Positions 1 to 13,735 of a stretch of DNA of 64,000 bases are shown here, one piece after another. Each line of letters opens with the position of its first letter. Position 1 is the stretch's first letter. The stretch is from Eutypella sp. D-1 (lineage: Eukaryota; Ascomycota; Sordariomycetes; Xylariales; Diatrypaceae). Below the pieces are notes generated by a model. That model did no database searches and was not told the origin of the DNA. It saw nothing but the letters and a program-made list of their open reading frames with translations. Location of the stretch: assembly GCA_023313575.1 (NCBI GenBank), contig JAJTTP010000001.1, positions 62,001 to 126,000 on the forward strand. The letters run 5' to 3'. The translations under genes and the position numbers were made by a program.

Positions 1-1820
1 TTCGATTTATTTTAAGGGTTAATAACGTATATTAAAAAAGGTTATAACATATAAGTTATTAAATTAACCGCTTTTTATATATTATGGTATAGTTGCCCCG
101 ATTATTTAATAATAGGCTAGCATATACCAGGTTATGGTATTACTTTTGTTTTTATCATTAATGTATAATTTCTAATTTATTAAAAAATAATATGCGGATT
201 ATATACGGGTCGACCGATATTATAAAAGCGAGAAGTAATAAAGATTAAAAATTAAGTGCGAGCTAAAAGCTTTTATAAGATATGGACCTAAGTGCAGTAC
301 GGTATATAGCATATAACGGCGGCAGGTAAGGTTATGGGGTATATATAACGAATATGTTAAGCTTAAGGTTATAAGAAAATACGGGGATTTACAGATAAAA
401 ATTATGGGTATACCAGATATTAAAGATGCGTTCGTAATGTTATTAATTAAGCCCGCGGCCGGTAACCGGTAAAGGTTTGGCTAAATAAGATAATAGGTAT
501 ATTATTTATTAAATAATTAAACGGGCATTTTATTTTATAACGTAATAAAAATATTAGGTCGAACCTTAAGGTAAATAATTATACTTTATATACGCTTTTT
601 TAACTATTAATAGTTATAAAAAAAGGATTATCGAAAAGCGTTAATTGCGTTACTTTGTTTTTAAGCAATTTGCGGAAATAAAAGAGTAAAAATAAAACGA
701 TGCTTATTTATAGGTATATATTATAAAAAGGTATATAGGCCAGTGCATATTTATTAAAATATAAAAAGCATTAAATTATTATTTTATTAATCGAATATAT
801 TTAATTAAATACCGTAAATATTATTTATTAAATATAAATAATTATATTAATTACGGTTTTTTTATTTCGGTATATTCGAAAATTACGTAATTAATAAGTT
901 ATTATTTTTATTAATTATTTAGAATAATTATTAAAATAACTTTATTATTTTATAATATACTTTTTTAACGGTAAAGTTTATATTAAATCGTTAAAACTTT
1001 TTATAACCGTAACTTTCCCGTTAAAAATTTAATATTTTTATAAATTAAGTTTTATAATAATAATTATTTTAATCGTTTTTTTATTCCCGTATTTAATTTT
1101 TAAATTATTTTTTTAACGTTTTTATAAACTTATTAATAAATATATTAATAATAAATATATATTCGATTTTAATATATTACCGCGTAATAACTTAACGTAA
1201 TTATTAATTATAAATATTAATATACCGTAATTTAATTCGTCAAATTATAATTTTTATAATAATTATTTAAATCGTAACTATATTATTATATTATATAATA
1301 ATACGATTAATATTTAACCGTATTTTAAGTTTTTTAATTAGTTTTAATATAAATAAAGCCTTTTTTATAACTTAAATTAAAAATAATAATTTAACTTTAA
1401 TAATTAAAATAATTACGGTATTTTATTTTAAAGTTTATTATTTTATAACGTTATTAAAAAGCTTAATAACGTAAAATTAAAAACTTTTACGGTTTAAATT
1501 ATTATTTATAAATAAAACGTTACTTTTTAAACTTAAATAATAAATTATTTAATTACCTATTTTATAATATAATATATTAAGATTAAAATTAAATCGTATA
1601 AACCGGGAAATAATAAAAATAATATTTAACTTAATATATATAAAAGTATATAATAATAAGCTTATTTTTTTTAATATTTAATAATAAACCTTAAATATAT
1701 TAAATTTTTAAAAAGGAATAACTTTTTTTATTTATAAATATAACGGAATAAACGTAATTAATATTGTAAAATAATAAATTATATAATTTATTAAAATAAT
1801 TTTTAATTACTTTTATTTTA
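1..1820. other. AT-rich, RIP-degraded repeat DNA without recognisable gene
   Basis: All frames are closed by frequent stops. CpA and TpG are rare while TpA is very common and CpG persists, the expected footprint of RIP in ascomycete repeats. The first ~700 bases keep slightly more G/C islands than the rest. The right part (roughly 800-1820) is probably the continuation of the antisense Copia remnant found beyond the solo LTR, because that LTR is flanked by a target-site duplication and so was inserted into a continuous sequence. I could not recognise an RNase H motif or a Copia LTR here. Confidence 0.6.
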
Positions 1821-2215
1821 TGACCTGGCTAGGTCATTAGGCCTAAGTAGGATTAGCATAAACAATCCCTGACCATGGCATTAAAAAGGACAGCCACGAT
1901 AAAATAAGCCATATTTGGGTTACGTAATAAGGAGGATAACCAGGATAGCTAAGATAACCAGTTATCTTAACGATTTAATATTTAATATCATATTCCGGTA
2001 TCAGGAATAAAAGATATAAATAAATATATAATTACGTTTATTACCACTTTTTTAAATAATTTTTAAACTTATTAATATATAATATAATTTAATTACTTAA
2101 AGTATTTTTTATTATTATTATTAAACGTGATTACTTATTACTTAAAACCCCCAGCATTTTTATTAATATAAACCCTTTAACTGGATTATATGTTAAGAAT
2201 AAACCGGCCGTTACA
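1821..2215 (+). repeat. Solo LTR of the Gypsy family, with TSD TTTTA
   Basis: The 395-bp segment starts TGACCTGGCTAGGTCATTAG and ends CCGGCCGTTACA, matching the LTRs at 6770 and 20243 in the same orientation. It is bordered by the perfect 5-bp direct repeat TTTTA (1816-1820 and 2216-2220), the TSD size usual for Ty3/Gypsy integrases. No internal region is attached, so this is a solo LTR left by LTR-LTR recombination. It splits the minus-strand Copia remnant just past the reverse-transcriptase region. Confidence 0.85.
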
Positions 2216-3084
2216 TTTTATCTTTAAAAATTATTAAAACTTATTACTTTTTATTAAAATAAATTAAGCTTATAAATTTATTATAAACTTTATAACTTTT
2301 ATTTATTATTTTTTTTATAAGTTATACTTATATTGTTAACGTAAAGAAATAAAAGAACTTTAATTTTTTTATAATAATAAAATTTATAAAAAATAAAAAT
2401 AAAACCGAACTTTTTAAATATATTTATAAATTTCTTTTATTATAATAAAAGGAATTCTTTTAACCCGTATAAAGTTTTAAATAATAAATATATTTTATTA
2501 TATTTTTAATAACTTTATAATATTTTTATATAAAAATCGTATAAAAGCTTAACGTTAATAAAAATATTAATAATATTATATTAAATTAATTTTAAATTGA
2601 ATTTTATAACGATATTAATTAAAACTTAAAACGATTTTTTTATTAATATAGCGGCGTAAATATTAATTAAAGGATTCACTGTTTATTAATTACTTTATAT
2701 AATAAGCCGGGTTTTAGCTTTAAAAATTAATTATATTTATCGAATTTATAAATATATATTTATATATAATTTAAAACCTATTATGTTTTAACGCGAATTT
2801 GGTTAATTATTTATTAAAAGCTTATTGTTTTATAAAATTATAAATAAATCTATTTTATTTTTTTAAGTAAATTATTAAATAAATAATATTAAAATTTACG
2901 ACAATATTTTAAAGTTAATAATAACTGCTATGTATAAATTTTAAAATTAAAAGACTTTATTATAAAATAACTTTTTTTTAATCCTTAATTTATTAATATA
3001 ATATAAAAAACGTAAAACCTTTTTTTAACGCTTTTTGTATTTATAAACTTACCGTTAAAACTTTTTATAATTTAAAAACATTTA

Positions 3085-3231
3085 TTTTATAAAGAAATAG
3101 CCCCGGGGCGTTCTTAACCTTAAGTACGGATATAAGGTTTTTAATGTTTAATATATGCTAGAACTGTTAATTTTTATTAAGTTGTATAATAAAATGGCTA
3201 ACCTTTTTTAATTTTTTATATAATTTTAACA
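3085..3231 (+). repeat. Left LTR of the TRIM-like element
   Basis: Shares the core CCCCGGGGCGTT, then ACGGATATAAGG, AATATATG and GGCTA with the repeat at 3861-4005; most differences are C/T or G/A transitions. It ends AACA, a plausible CA terminus. Confidence 0.65.
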
Positions 3232-3860
3232 AAATTAAGGTTTAAGTTTACGTTAACTAATTATTTAAATGCTTTTTATATTATTTAACTTTAAAAGTTT
3301 TTCGTTTTAATAAAGATTTATAATAACCAGGCAGCTTTTAAGTTTATAAAAATAAAACGCTATTAAAACGCGCGATCGTTATTAATATAAATAACGGTCG
3401 GCTTTTAATCGGAAATTAATTAAATTAAATAATATAATTTTAAAGTTAAAAGGTTATTAATTAAGCGGTTTTATTAGTTATTATCACCGATCGGCGTTTA
3501 TTAACGGTATTTCGGTTTTATAATATATTTATTTTTAAAGGGTTTACATATTTAAGCCCGATTTATAAAAAAGCGGTTATACCGATTTTTATTTTAAGTA
3601 TAATTACGGCTTTATAAAACGTACCGCGTATCGCCGAAATATCGCGTAATAAATATTTAATAAGCGTTAAGCGTTAATTAAGTAATAATAATAACGCGGC
3701 GTATTAATATTATAATTAATAAATTTCGTTTACCGGTCGGGGCGTAGTTAATTATAACGGGTTATTTACTTTATTTATTTTAAAAATAATACGTTACGGT
3801 AATTATTATAACAGCTTTAAGCTTAAGCTATTAAAAATTAATAATTAAAAAAAAGGGGAG

Positions 3861-4005
3861 TAATATAAAGGAATAACCCCGGGGCGTTTTTAACTTTAAA
3901 TACGGATATAAGGCTTTTAGCGTTTAATATATGTTAAAATTATTAACTTTTACTAAGTTATGTGGTAAGGTGGCTAGCCATTTTTATTCCCTTATATATT
4001 TATTA
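3861..4005 (+). repeat. Right LTR of the TRIM-like element
   Basis: Direct repeat of 3085-3231, preceded by a polypurine tract. It is less AT-shifted than the left copy (for example GTGGCTAGCC against ATGGCTAACC), so the two LTRs have been mutated to different degrees. Confidence 0.65.
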
Positions 4006-6769
4006 AAAAAACAGGTTTTTCAATACGATAATACTTTTTACGGTTTTTTAAAATCTTTATTTACGTTAATTTAAAATTTATTATTAATATAAGCTTAAAT
4101 TTACCGATAAAAGCGTATAATAATGCTGGTAATAAAAATATCGGGTTTAAAATTATTAAAAAAGTAAATTATAAATTAATATAAAAATAATTAACCGTTT
4201 TATTATTACTTTATTTATAAACGGAATCTTTTTCGGCTTTAACCCTTTTTATAAACGTTAGTTTTTAATTATTTAAATTTAAAACATTAATAATATTGCT
4301 TAAAATTAAAGTATTACGATTATTATTAATTAATTTATTTTTATTATTTACTTTTTAAGCTTTTTATTTCAGCCGTTAAATTATTATTATATATTTAAAT
4401 TTTAATCCTTTTTTTATTAATATAATGATTATAATAAAAAAGTTTCGTAATTTTAATTTATCGATTTTAATTAAATTATTTTATAAATTATCGATTGCTT
4501 TATTAAAAAAAGCTTATTTATTAAATATTACGTTTTTAATAGTTATAATATTATTAATAAAAAGGTTTTAAATTTTATAAATATTAAACGATTAATAATT
4601 AATAAAGTAACCGATTTTCTTTTTAAAATTAAACCGTTTTAACCGTTTTTAACTTTTTTTACGGCTATAATAAAAGTATAAACTTTATAATTATAAACTT
4701 AAAAATATTTTTAATTAAATATTTTATAAAATACCTTTAATTTATTTTAAAATATTAAATATAAATAATGCGTAAAAATACAGTTATAAAAATCAACCAT
4801 TACGTAAATAATTGTTTAAATTAAATAATTAAAAATTTAACCCTTAATTCTATAACATTTACTTTTTTTATAATTACTTTTACGATTTCTTTTATTTTAC
4901 CGTTTTAAGCTTAAGTATTTAACGTTAAAAGCTTTAACCGTATATTATATAAAAGTTTAATAAATATCGTTATTAGCTTTAAACATTTTATTATTTTATT
5001 ATCGGCTTTAATAATTTTCATAATAACGTAATTTTATTTAGCGATTTTTTAAAAACCCGTTAAAACGTATCGATTAATATATTTTATAAAGTATTTTTTA
5101 AATAATAATTACGGTAAAACGTACAATATTTATTTATTATAAGCAATAATTTAATATATTAATTAAAATCGTTTAAAATCGGTATCGTATTAATAATTAA
5201 ATATTATTTAAAGCGTATAGCTTTTTTTATAACGTTAAATTCATTTTTTAATTTATTATTTATAATATAATATAATAAATAAATAATAACTTAAAAATTA
5301 AAATACTTTAATTATAAATGTTATAAATTGTTATTTTTAATAATAAAAAACGTTTTAATAACCGTATAACCGATTATTTATAAGTAATAAATATAGCGTT
5401 ATGTATATTAAAAAAGAGTGTTTAATAAAACATTATTTAAATTACTTTATAAGCTTATATATAATTATATTATTTTAATCGCGTAAATAAATAATTTAAT
5501 GTTTATTATTTTATTAAATACTTTTTATTTAAAACAGGCGTAATAATATTAAATTATAAGTAATATTTCAATTTAAAATTACGTTTTATAATTATTAAAG
5601 TTTTTTAAACTTTTAAAAAATTATTAAAACGTTTTTATAAATATCGATTTATAAAAAAATATTCCCGGTATAAACCCCGTTATTTATATAAATGCTTTTA
5701 AAAACTTTAAACCGTGCCGGGTTATTAAATATATAAAACGTAATATTAAAATTTAAAATTATATAATGTTTTTAAAAGTATTATAATATATTTAATATAA
5801 CTTTTAATTATAAACGTTTCCCGATTTACTTAAGCTTTAATATTATTAATTAATTTTAATTACTTTAATCTTTTTCTTTTTAAATAATATCGTTTATAAA
5901 ACGGTAATTTATTAATCTTTAAATTTTGTTAAAGGGATTATATAATAATACCGTTTTAAATTATAATTTCTTTAAAAATAAATTAAATATTTATTTTCCC
6001 GCTTTATTATAAAATTTATATTTAATTTAAAACGTTTATTATTAACTTTATTTTATACGTTTTTACCGTAATTACCCCGGTTTTCAAGGTTCTTTCGTAC
6101 GTTAAATTATTTCTATTAATTAATACGACTTTTATTTTAATTAATATTATTAAAATCGTTTTAATTAAAGTTTTTTTAATTGTTATAAAAAATAAAACAA
6201 AATTATCTTTATTAAGCGTTAAATTATTTATAATTTAATAAATGAATTATTATTTTTTAATAATTAAAAGATTTACCGTTAATTTATTATTTATAAACTT
6301 TTTAATAAATAATTATTTAGCTTTTTATATACGGTTAAATTACGGTAATAAAGTTATAAAATTACGTTTTAAAATCGAAAATATTAAATTTTTTATTTTT
6401 TAATTTTTAACTATTCTTTTTTATTATACCGTAATTTACTTTTTAAACTTTTTAATATTTTTTAAAAAAGCTTTTAAGTAAGTTTAATATTTATTTTAAA
6501 CGTCGATTATTTTTCGTTATTCGAAAATTTTATTATTTATTTTAAAAACATAATAATAAGTTTTTAAATTTTAATTAAAGGTTAAAATCGTATTTTAAAT
6601 CGATTAAATAACGTTAATAAAAAGTTATTAAATTAATATAACGCAGCGTTTAATACCTTTATCGTAATTACGTTTTATTTTATCGTATATATTAAAGATT
6701 ATTTAAAAGTTTTAACATTTTTAAATAATTATTTTTATTATCGACGTAAATTTATTATTAAAGTTTTCG

Positions 6770-7197
6770 TGTTATAACCTGGTTAAATTATTAGGCCCTA
6801 ATAAGATTAGCATAAACATAATCCTTAACCGTGGCATTAAAAAGGATAGCCACGATAAAATAAGCCATACTTAGGTCACGTAATAAAAAGGATAGATAAA
6901 ATAGCTAACTATCCCAGTAATTTAAAATAGCTAAAATAATTAGTTATCTTAATAATTTAATAATAACCATATATTTTAATATTAGGAATAAAAGATATAA
7001 AATTATATATAGTTACGTTTATTACCTTTTTTTTTAAATATTTTTTAAGCTTATTAGCTTATAATATAACTTAATTACTTAAAACACCTTTTCTTTTATT
7101 ACTAAATGTAATTATTTATTATTTAAAACTTTTAATATTTTTATTAATATAAACTTTTCGATTAAATTAATAATTAAAAATAAACCGGCCGTTATAC
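6770..7197 (+). repeat. 5' LTR of outer Gypsy element
   Basis: Begins TGTTATAACCTGG and ends near CCGGCCGTTATA. It is the reverse-complement relative of the LTRs at 8143 and 14576 and same-strand relative of those at 1821 and 20243. Heavily transition-mutated. Confidence 0.75.
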
Positions 7198-8142
7198 GTT
7201 ATAAGCTTTTGTTTAATAATGTTATTAGCTTTAAATAATATCCGATATTATATTTTTTTAAATTAAGATTTTTAATAAATTATTAGCTTTTTATTTAAAC
7301 GGATTAAATAAATCGAATAAACGGTAATTATAACCGTAACTTAAAAAATTATATTTATTAAATTTAAGTTTAAAAAATTTAAACTTTATAATAACATTAC
7401 TCCCGTATAATCTTTTTTTATTATAGCTATAATTTATTTATATTAATAACGTTATATAATAATTACGGAAACCGATAAAATTCTTAATATTACTTTATGC
7501 TTTACAGGAGGAATAACTTAATAATTTAAACCCATTTTAAATATTTTTATAAAAATAGAAAAAAAAATTACGGAAATTAAATATTTTTTCGAAAAATATA
7601 AAAACTTTATAAAAAAGGTAAAAGTTAATTATAAAAACCCGGATAAAACCTAAGCCGTTACGTAATAACTTTTAAGTTTTAAATAAAAAAAAACAGCTTA
7701 TATATATGCCGTGTAATTTAAATAACTTACCGTTAAAACAGATTAAATCGATAATAAATCCTTTATCGATACGTTTTACCGAGGATTTAAAAGTTTAATT
7801 AAAAGTAAAATTATTACGTAAAATAAATTAAATACTTTCGATAAATTCATTATTTTAATAATTAAAATCGATAATAAATAATTTTAATAACGATAAAAAA
7901 AAGGATATTATATATTTAAAGAATTTAAAACATATTAAAATAATACAAATTAAAACTAAAAGCTTATCGATATATTTTATAAAACGGTAGTAGGATTTAT
8001 ATTATTTAATATAATACGAAAAAATAAACGATAAATTAAATGATATAATTATAGTAAAATAAAATATTTTTAAAAAAAATATAAAAACTTTAAATAAAAT
8101 AAAAATTAAAAACTTATACCCGAAAAAAAGCAACTTTTTACC

Positions 8143-8559
8143 TGTTATGACGGCTGGTCTATTCCTAACTATTAGTCTAGTTAAGGGGTTTATGTTAATA
8201 AAAGTGCTAAGGTTTTAAGCAATAAGTAATTACGTTTGGTGATAATAAAGAGAAAGGTGCTTTAAGTAATTAAGTTATATTATAAGCTAATAAGTTTAAA
8301 GATTATTTAAAAAAAAAGTAATAAACGTAATTATATATTATTTATATCTTTTATTTTTAACATTAAAATATATAATTATATTAAATCCTTAGATCGTAAC
8401 GGATTTAACTGATACCTTTAGATCTATAGATTATAACGGATTTATATATGGCTTTTTTTATGGCTTATTAAATATAGCTGGCTTACGTTTTTATTTTTCC
8501 GGCAATACCGTTAACAAATAAGGTTATTAGCTTTTATTTGGCCTAATTAAGCCATAACA
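8143..8559 (-). repeat. LTR of inner Gypsy element (3' LTR in element sense)
   Basis: On the plus strand it starts TGTTATGACGGCTGG and ends GCCATAACA, a TG..CA-bounded 417-bp repeat. It matches 14576-14996 and 18347-18761 in the same direction. Confidence 0.8.
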
Positions 8560-11455
8560 CGATTTTTCTTTTTTTAAGGTTTTTATTTTTAAAACTTAAC
8601 TTCCGTGCTTTTATTTATTTTTTATAAGTTTTTTCCGTCCTTATGTTTTTATCTTTTTATTATAACTGATTATATTTTTAAATCTCGTCGCCGTTTTAAT
8701 TAACGGGATAGTTATAAAGCTTTTATTTTTTATATTTTATCTTTTAGTTTCGAAGTTATACCTTATTTTTTTTGTTTTCGTTATAAAAAATAATGCGTAA
8801 TATCCGAAAGTTTTATTTATTATTAAAATTGCATTTTATATAAACGGTAATACGATAGCTTAAAGATTTTAATTAATTTTTTTTAAAACATTATTTATAA
8901 ATAAAATCGCTTAAAACGTAAAAAAGCGTTAACCGAGAAGCGATTTTTTCGTTTTTAAAAGGAGATGAACGAGGTTATTGCGCGTTTTTAACGTTTTCGA
9001 AAATTATAAAAGTTTTTTCGATATCGTGGGAAAAAGATGGTTCGTTATGGTTTTTAGTTTTTGGAGGAGTTGGAAAGTTTGGAGGAAAAAAAGCGTTAAG
9101 CGGAAAATACGCGTTTTACGGGGTTTATTAAAGCGTCGGTAAATCTTAAAGTTGTTTCGGATTTTGATTAGTTTGGGATGGATATGTCGGGTGATTTTAA
9201 CTAGGATATTATTTTTGTTAGCGTTTCCGTCGGCGTTAGTAAAAATTTTTTAAAAGGTATTAAGCGTTTATTAAGTAGTTAATGGGTTTTTATGTATTTT
9301 CGGAGTTATTATATTTTTTTTATTTAACTTTATATTTTATTCGTCCATTTTTTATTCGTACGTTTAAGATTTTCTCCGTTTCGTATTTGTTTATTTTTAT
9401 TTCGACGTTATTTTATCCTATTTTTATGGCGTTTATATCCGTTGCGTTTTTAAATAAAGAAACGTAAAAAATTAAATGGATTTTAACTTTTAATGATAAG
9501 TCCAGTTCGTAATTATTTTTTAATATTTTTTTAATAATTGGGTATGGTCCGATGTATTTATAATTAAGTTTTTTATTAGGTTATTTTATCGTAATATTTT
9601 TTATAGCTAAATAAACCATATTTTTTTCCGAGAAAGTTAGTTTTTTTAACCTTTTTTAGTTATAATATTTATTTATTTATTAGCGTATAAGTTTAAGTTT
9701 TGCCTTTATTTTTTTATGTAATTATTTAAGTTATTCCGATATTAGTATGGTTTTAATATTATTTAGTCCTTTTTTATAAGTATTTCGGTAAGCGTCCGGG
9801 GTAAATCCGAAATTAGCGTTAATAAGTATTATCCGTATATTTTTATAATAAGTTATATTATAAGCTAATTATGTAATAGGTAGTTATTTTATTTAGTTAT
9901 TTTGTTTATAATTAATATATTATTAAAAGTAAGTTTTTAATATTTAATTAATTCGTTTTATTTATCCGTTTATTTAAGGTTTAAAAGCTGTTATAAGCTT
10001 AAGGTTTAATTTTAATTTTATTATAAAACTTTGCCAGAATTTTAATACGAATGTTATTCTTTTATCGAAAATAATTTCGAATATAAAACCGTGTATCGTT
10101 ATAATATGTCGTAAAAAGATGTATGCTATTTATTCCGCGTCGGTATTTTCGTTATATAGGATAAAATAAAAAAACTTTATAAATCGGTTAACGATTACGA
10201 ATATGTTATTATAACCGTTACGTGTTACTGGATTTTTTAATATTAGTAATTTGGTGATAAAATCGAATGTAATGGATTTTTATAGTTATTTATTAATTAG
10301 TAATGGTTATAATTTTCCGTAAAGTTTATATTATTTTGTTTTAATTTTTTTATATATATTATATCGTCGTTATATTTATTATATTACTAATTTTATTTTG
10401 TTAAATATATAAGTCCGTTATAATTATTTAAAGATTTTATGGTTTTTTAAATATTTATATAAAAGATATTTGTAAATTTCTTATATTAATTATTCCTGCA
10501 GTTTTTATAATATTTATAGCTTTTTTATTTGTTTTTTTGTTAATAATTTATTATTATGTTATTTAATTTATTTATATAAGTCGTTTTAAGTGATTTTAAT
10601 AATAGAAATTTATCGTTATTCCAGGTGTTTTTTTAGCGTTTATCGGAATACTACGTGTTTAATTGGTATGTACTTTTTTTTTATAGCAGGCTGTTTGTTA
10701 ATAGCATTTGTTTATCCGTTCTTTAATTTTTTTTTATAAATAATAATATAATCGAATTCCGTAAGATATTCGGCGTATCGTAATTATTTTCCGTTAAAGG
10801 TTTAAGTGGTAGAAAAGTATGTAATATTTTTATGGTCGGTATAAACCTTAACTTGGTACATATTTCTTATAAGGTAGTGTTTAAATTCTTTAAATGCGTT
10901 AACGATAATAAAAAATTTTTTGTTATAAATTAAATAATTAAGTTTGGTTTTGGTAAATTTATAAGAATAGAATGCGATAAGGTATAATTTTCCTTTTTTA
11001 TTTCGTTATTTAATTTACGTTCCGAAGGTGTAGTCCGAGGCGTTAATTTTTAGCTTAACGGGTTTTTTAAAATTGTATATAATAAGTATTAGTTCGTTAA
11101 TGATAACGTTTTTTAGCTTTTTAAAAAATTTATTTAACTTGTTAATTTATATAAACCGTTTATTTTTTTTTATTAGTTCCGTAAAGGGTGTTATAATATA
11201 TTTAAATTATTATATAAACTTCCGATAATAGTTTATTAAACCGAAAAAGGCCTGTATTTTTTTTATACTGGTGGGTATTTTTTAATTTTTAATAGTTACG
11301 ATTTTTTTAAGGTTTATTTTAATATGTTTAAAGGTAATAATATATCCGAGGAATTCCATTTCTTATATATAAAATACATTTTTTTCGGGTTTTATTAATA
11401 GGTTAACGTTTTATAATATTTATAATACTTTATGTACATATTTTTTATGCTATTT

Positions 11456-11820
11456 TTCTGATTCCGAATAGATAAGGATATCGTTAAAATAGCAAATAAC
11501 GAAAATATTAAAATATTTTCGTAAAACGTGGTTAATTATGCGTTAAAACGATGTTAATACGTTGGTTAATCCGAAGGGCATAATTAAATATTTAAATAAG
11601 CCGTATTTCGTTTTAAAAGCTGTTTTTTACTCGTTTCCGGGTTTAATTCTGATATGATAATACTTATCTTTAAGATTTAAGGTGGTAAATTATTTGGTTC
11701 CGTATAAGCGGTCCTTTATTTTAATAATAAGTAATAACGGTATTCGGTTTTTAACGGTAATTTCGTTTAATTATCGATAATCGATTATTAATTATAATTT
11801 GCCGTTTTTTTTAAGCATAA
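11456..11820 (-). pseudogene. Gypsy reverse transcriptase relic (inner element)
   Basis: The minus-strand translation shows L-LKKNGKL-LIIDYR-LN-, the conserved Gypsy block leading to the catalytic core, and about 300 bases later CYFNDILIYS, where the family has Y(L/V)DDILIYS. The first catalytic Asp is changed to Asn (GAC to AAC) and stops replace Trp/Arg/Gln codons, all transitions expected of RIP. Confidence 0.75.
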
Positions 11821-13683
11821 ATATAATAAAGTATTTTGTTAATAATTTTAATCGTCGAATATATCCTTTTGTTAATTTATTTTTAAGGTATTTTCGTAAT
11901 TTTTTAAGTTCGATTTTGTTAAGGTTATAGATTTTATAAAATCGTGGCGTTTTTTTTTCTATAAAAATAATCTTATAATCTTATTTATTACGGTTTAGTA
12001 ATCCTTTTTTAAATTTTTCGCGAAACATTTTATCGTATTAATAATATTATAGTGGTACGTTACGTATTTATAATATCGTCGTATTTTCCTTTTTTAAAAT
12101 GCTATTAAAAAGGCGGAATCGTTATCGGATAAATGTAATAACTTATTTAATCCTTTTTTTATATCTTTTTTTTTTAATTTGTCGTATTTTTTTTAATAAA
12201 GTTTCTATTATATTCTTATATCCGTACTTGCTATCCGTTAAGTATTAAGATCTTTTTTTTAAGTTATTATCGGTTTTTAAAAGATAAGGAAATATTATCT
12301 GGCCAGTTTTTCAATTAATCGATAAATTATATTAATATAGCTATGGTTGCTTAAGGATTATATCGTATCTTTTTAAAAGCATAATATCGAAAATAACGTT
12401 TTATTTTTATCTTTTAATATATACGTTAAATTAATCGGTTTTTTGTAATACTTTTTTTTCGTCGTATTAAAAAACATAACTTTCGGCTTTTATTATGTTA
12501 TAAAAGTATTATTTCTCCTTTTATAATAGTTATAACTTATTATATAGTTTTAAGGTTATATAATTACCGTTAGCTCCGTTATTTATTATAACGGTATACC
12601 AGTTATCTTTAACCTTTATTCGTATTATAATATATCCGTATCGTTTTTAAGCTTTTAAAATGGCTCGTAAATATTGTATTACGTTTTTAAGCTTTAAAAT
12701 ACCGCTTTATAGCCTTGGTACAGGCGGTTTTATTATTTTAAATCCTTGCCGTAAACTTATGCGGCATCGTATAGGTCGTTATAAAGTTTTTTTTTACTGG
12801 ATTCCTTTTATACATATAATTATTCTTTTACTTTTAAGTCTTTATAAAGATATTTAAAGCTAATCTTATTAAAAGTTATTCTTTTTAATAAATCCTTAAA
12901 CGTATATAAATCGGCGTTTAATAATTTATTTTTTTAATATCGGATTTTATATTTTTATTATTCGATCTCGTTCCGGATTTTTATGGCTTTTAACGTTTAA
13001 TGTGTATATTCGTTATAATAACATACCTAATATCCTCCGGGGCAGGACATTTTTTTTAGTTATTCCCATTTATACGGTACACGGTTGCAATAACGCCGAA
13101 TTTCTTTATATTATCGTCGATCGGTTTCGTTTCCTTTTTATTATAAAAAATCGAATTTTTCTTTAGTTATTTATTTAATTCGGCTGGTAATACCGATTTT
13201 TTATTTTTCGTGTTAATAATATTTTTTTTTCCGGCAGTTAATAAAATGTTTTAAAAAATACGGCGTCCGAGTTTGGATTTTTTAATTAATAAACTTATCC
13301 TAGTTACGAAGTTATTATAAGTAAATTTTAGATCGTTACTTTTTAAAGCGTTATTAGGATCGTTTAATATAAATGCCGTATATTTCTTATGGCTTATAAT
13401 TTTATCGTTTTTTAAACCAGTTAATTAATTATTTTATTTTTTTTTTTTCTGCGAAATGGGTTTTTACGAAGGCTTTTTTTTCGTCGTTATCGAAATATTT
13501 GTTTTACTATTATTAACGTTATCGTTTTATTACGGCTTAGGCTAATCGTTTAACTTTTTATAATCCTTATTAATAGATGTTATTATCCGAATATGCGTAG
13601 CGGATTATTCCGAACGTTTTTTTACCGGCAGGAGGTTATTTTTTTTCGGGCACGGGTTTTTAATTTATATTTTGCTTAAGTCC

Positions 13684-13735
13684 TTTATATTCTTTTTTAA
13701 AATGTTTTATCTTGTTATAATTGTAACATTTAATT
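13684..13735 (-). pseudogene. Gag CCHC zinc-knuckle relic (inner element)
   Basis: The minus strand translates to KCYNYNKIKHFKKEYK. This fits C-x2-C-x4-H-x4-C with the second and last Cys turned to Tyr (TGT/TGC to TAT/TAC, G-to-A). Its place upstream of RT fits the end of Gag. Confidence 0.6.

Larger units (their letters stand above)
3085..4005 (+). mobile_element. Small non-autonomous LTR element (TRIM-like)
   Basis: Two ~146-bp direct repeats (about 3085-3231 and 3861-4005) flank ~630 bp with no coding potential. A polypurine tract (eight A, four G, AG, ~3847-3860) lies immediately before the second repeat, exactly where an LTR retroelement has its plus-strand primer. This orients the element on the plus strand. 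Total size (~0.92 kb) and lack of gag/pol match terminal-repeat retrotransposons in miniature. It sits inside the Copia remnant between integrase and RT. Exact ends are uncertain because TG/CA ends look RIP-mutated. Confidence 0.65.
2221..6769 (-). mobile_element. Degenerate Ty1/Copia retrotransposon, antisense
   Basis: Read on the minus strand, ~2280-2700 carries Copia reverse-transcriptase remnants: a region resembling the VNAFLNAKL block, then LYGLKE-PLLWYKE (with RIP stops), then YVNNI where the family has YVDD (both D codons changed by G-to-A). Further upstream on that strand (~4900-5015) are integrase remnants: KADN, matching the R(A/S)DN active-site segment, and T-A-NG matching the TQ(A)QNG block. 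The order integrase then RT is diagnostic of Copia, as opposed to Gypsy. The integrase-RT distance is about 0.9 kb too long, which the TRIM-like element at 3085-4005 accounts for. The element's own LTRs were not found. Confidence 0.7.

Noticed and set aside
9282..9467. 61-codon plus-strand ORF in the AT block
   Set aside because: Lies in the antisense of the inner Gypsy pol; Phe/Tyr/Leu-rich chance ORF in AT-rich DNA.
12660..12857. 65-codon plus-strand ORF in the AT block
   Set aside because: Antisense to the degenerate Gypsy region, no motif; chance ORF.
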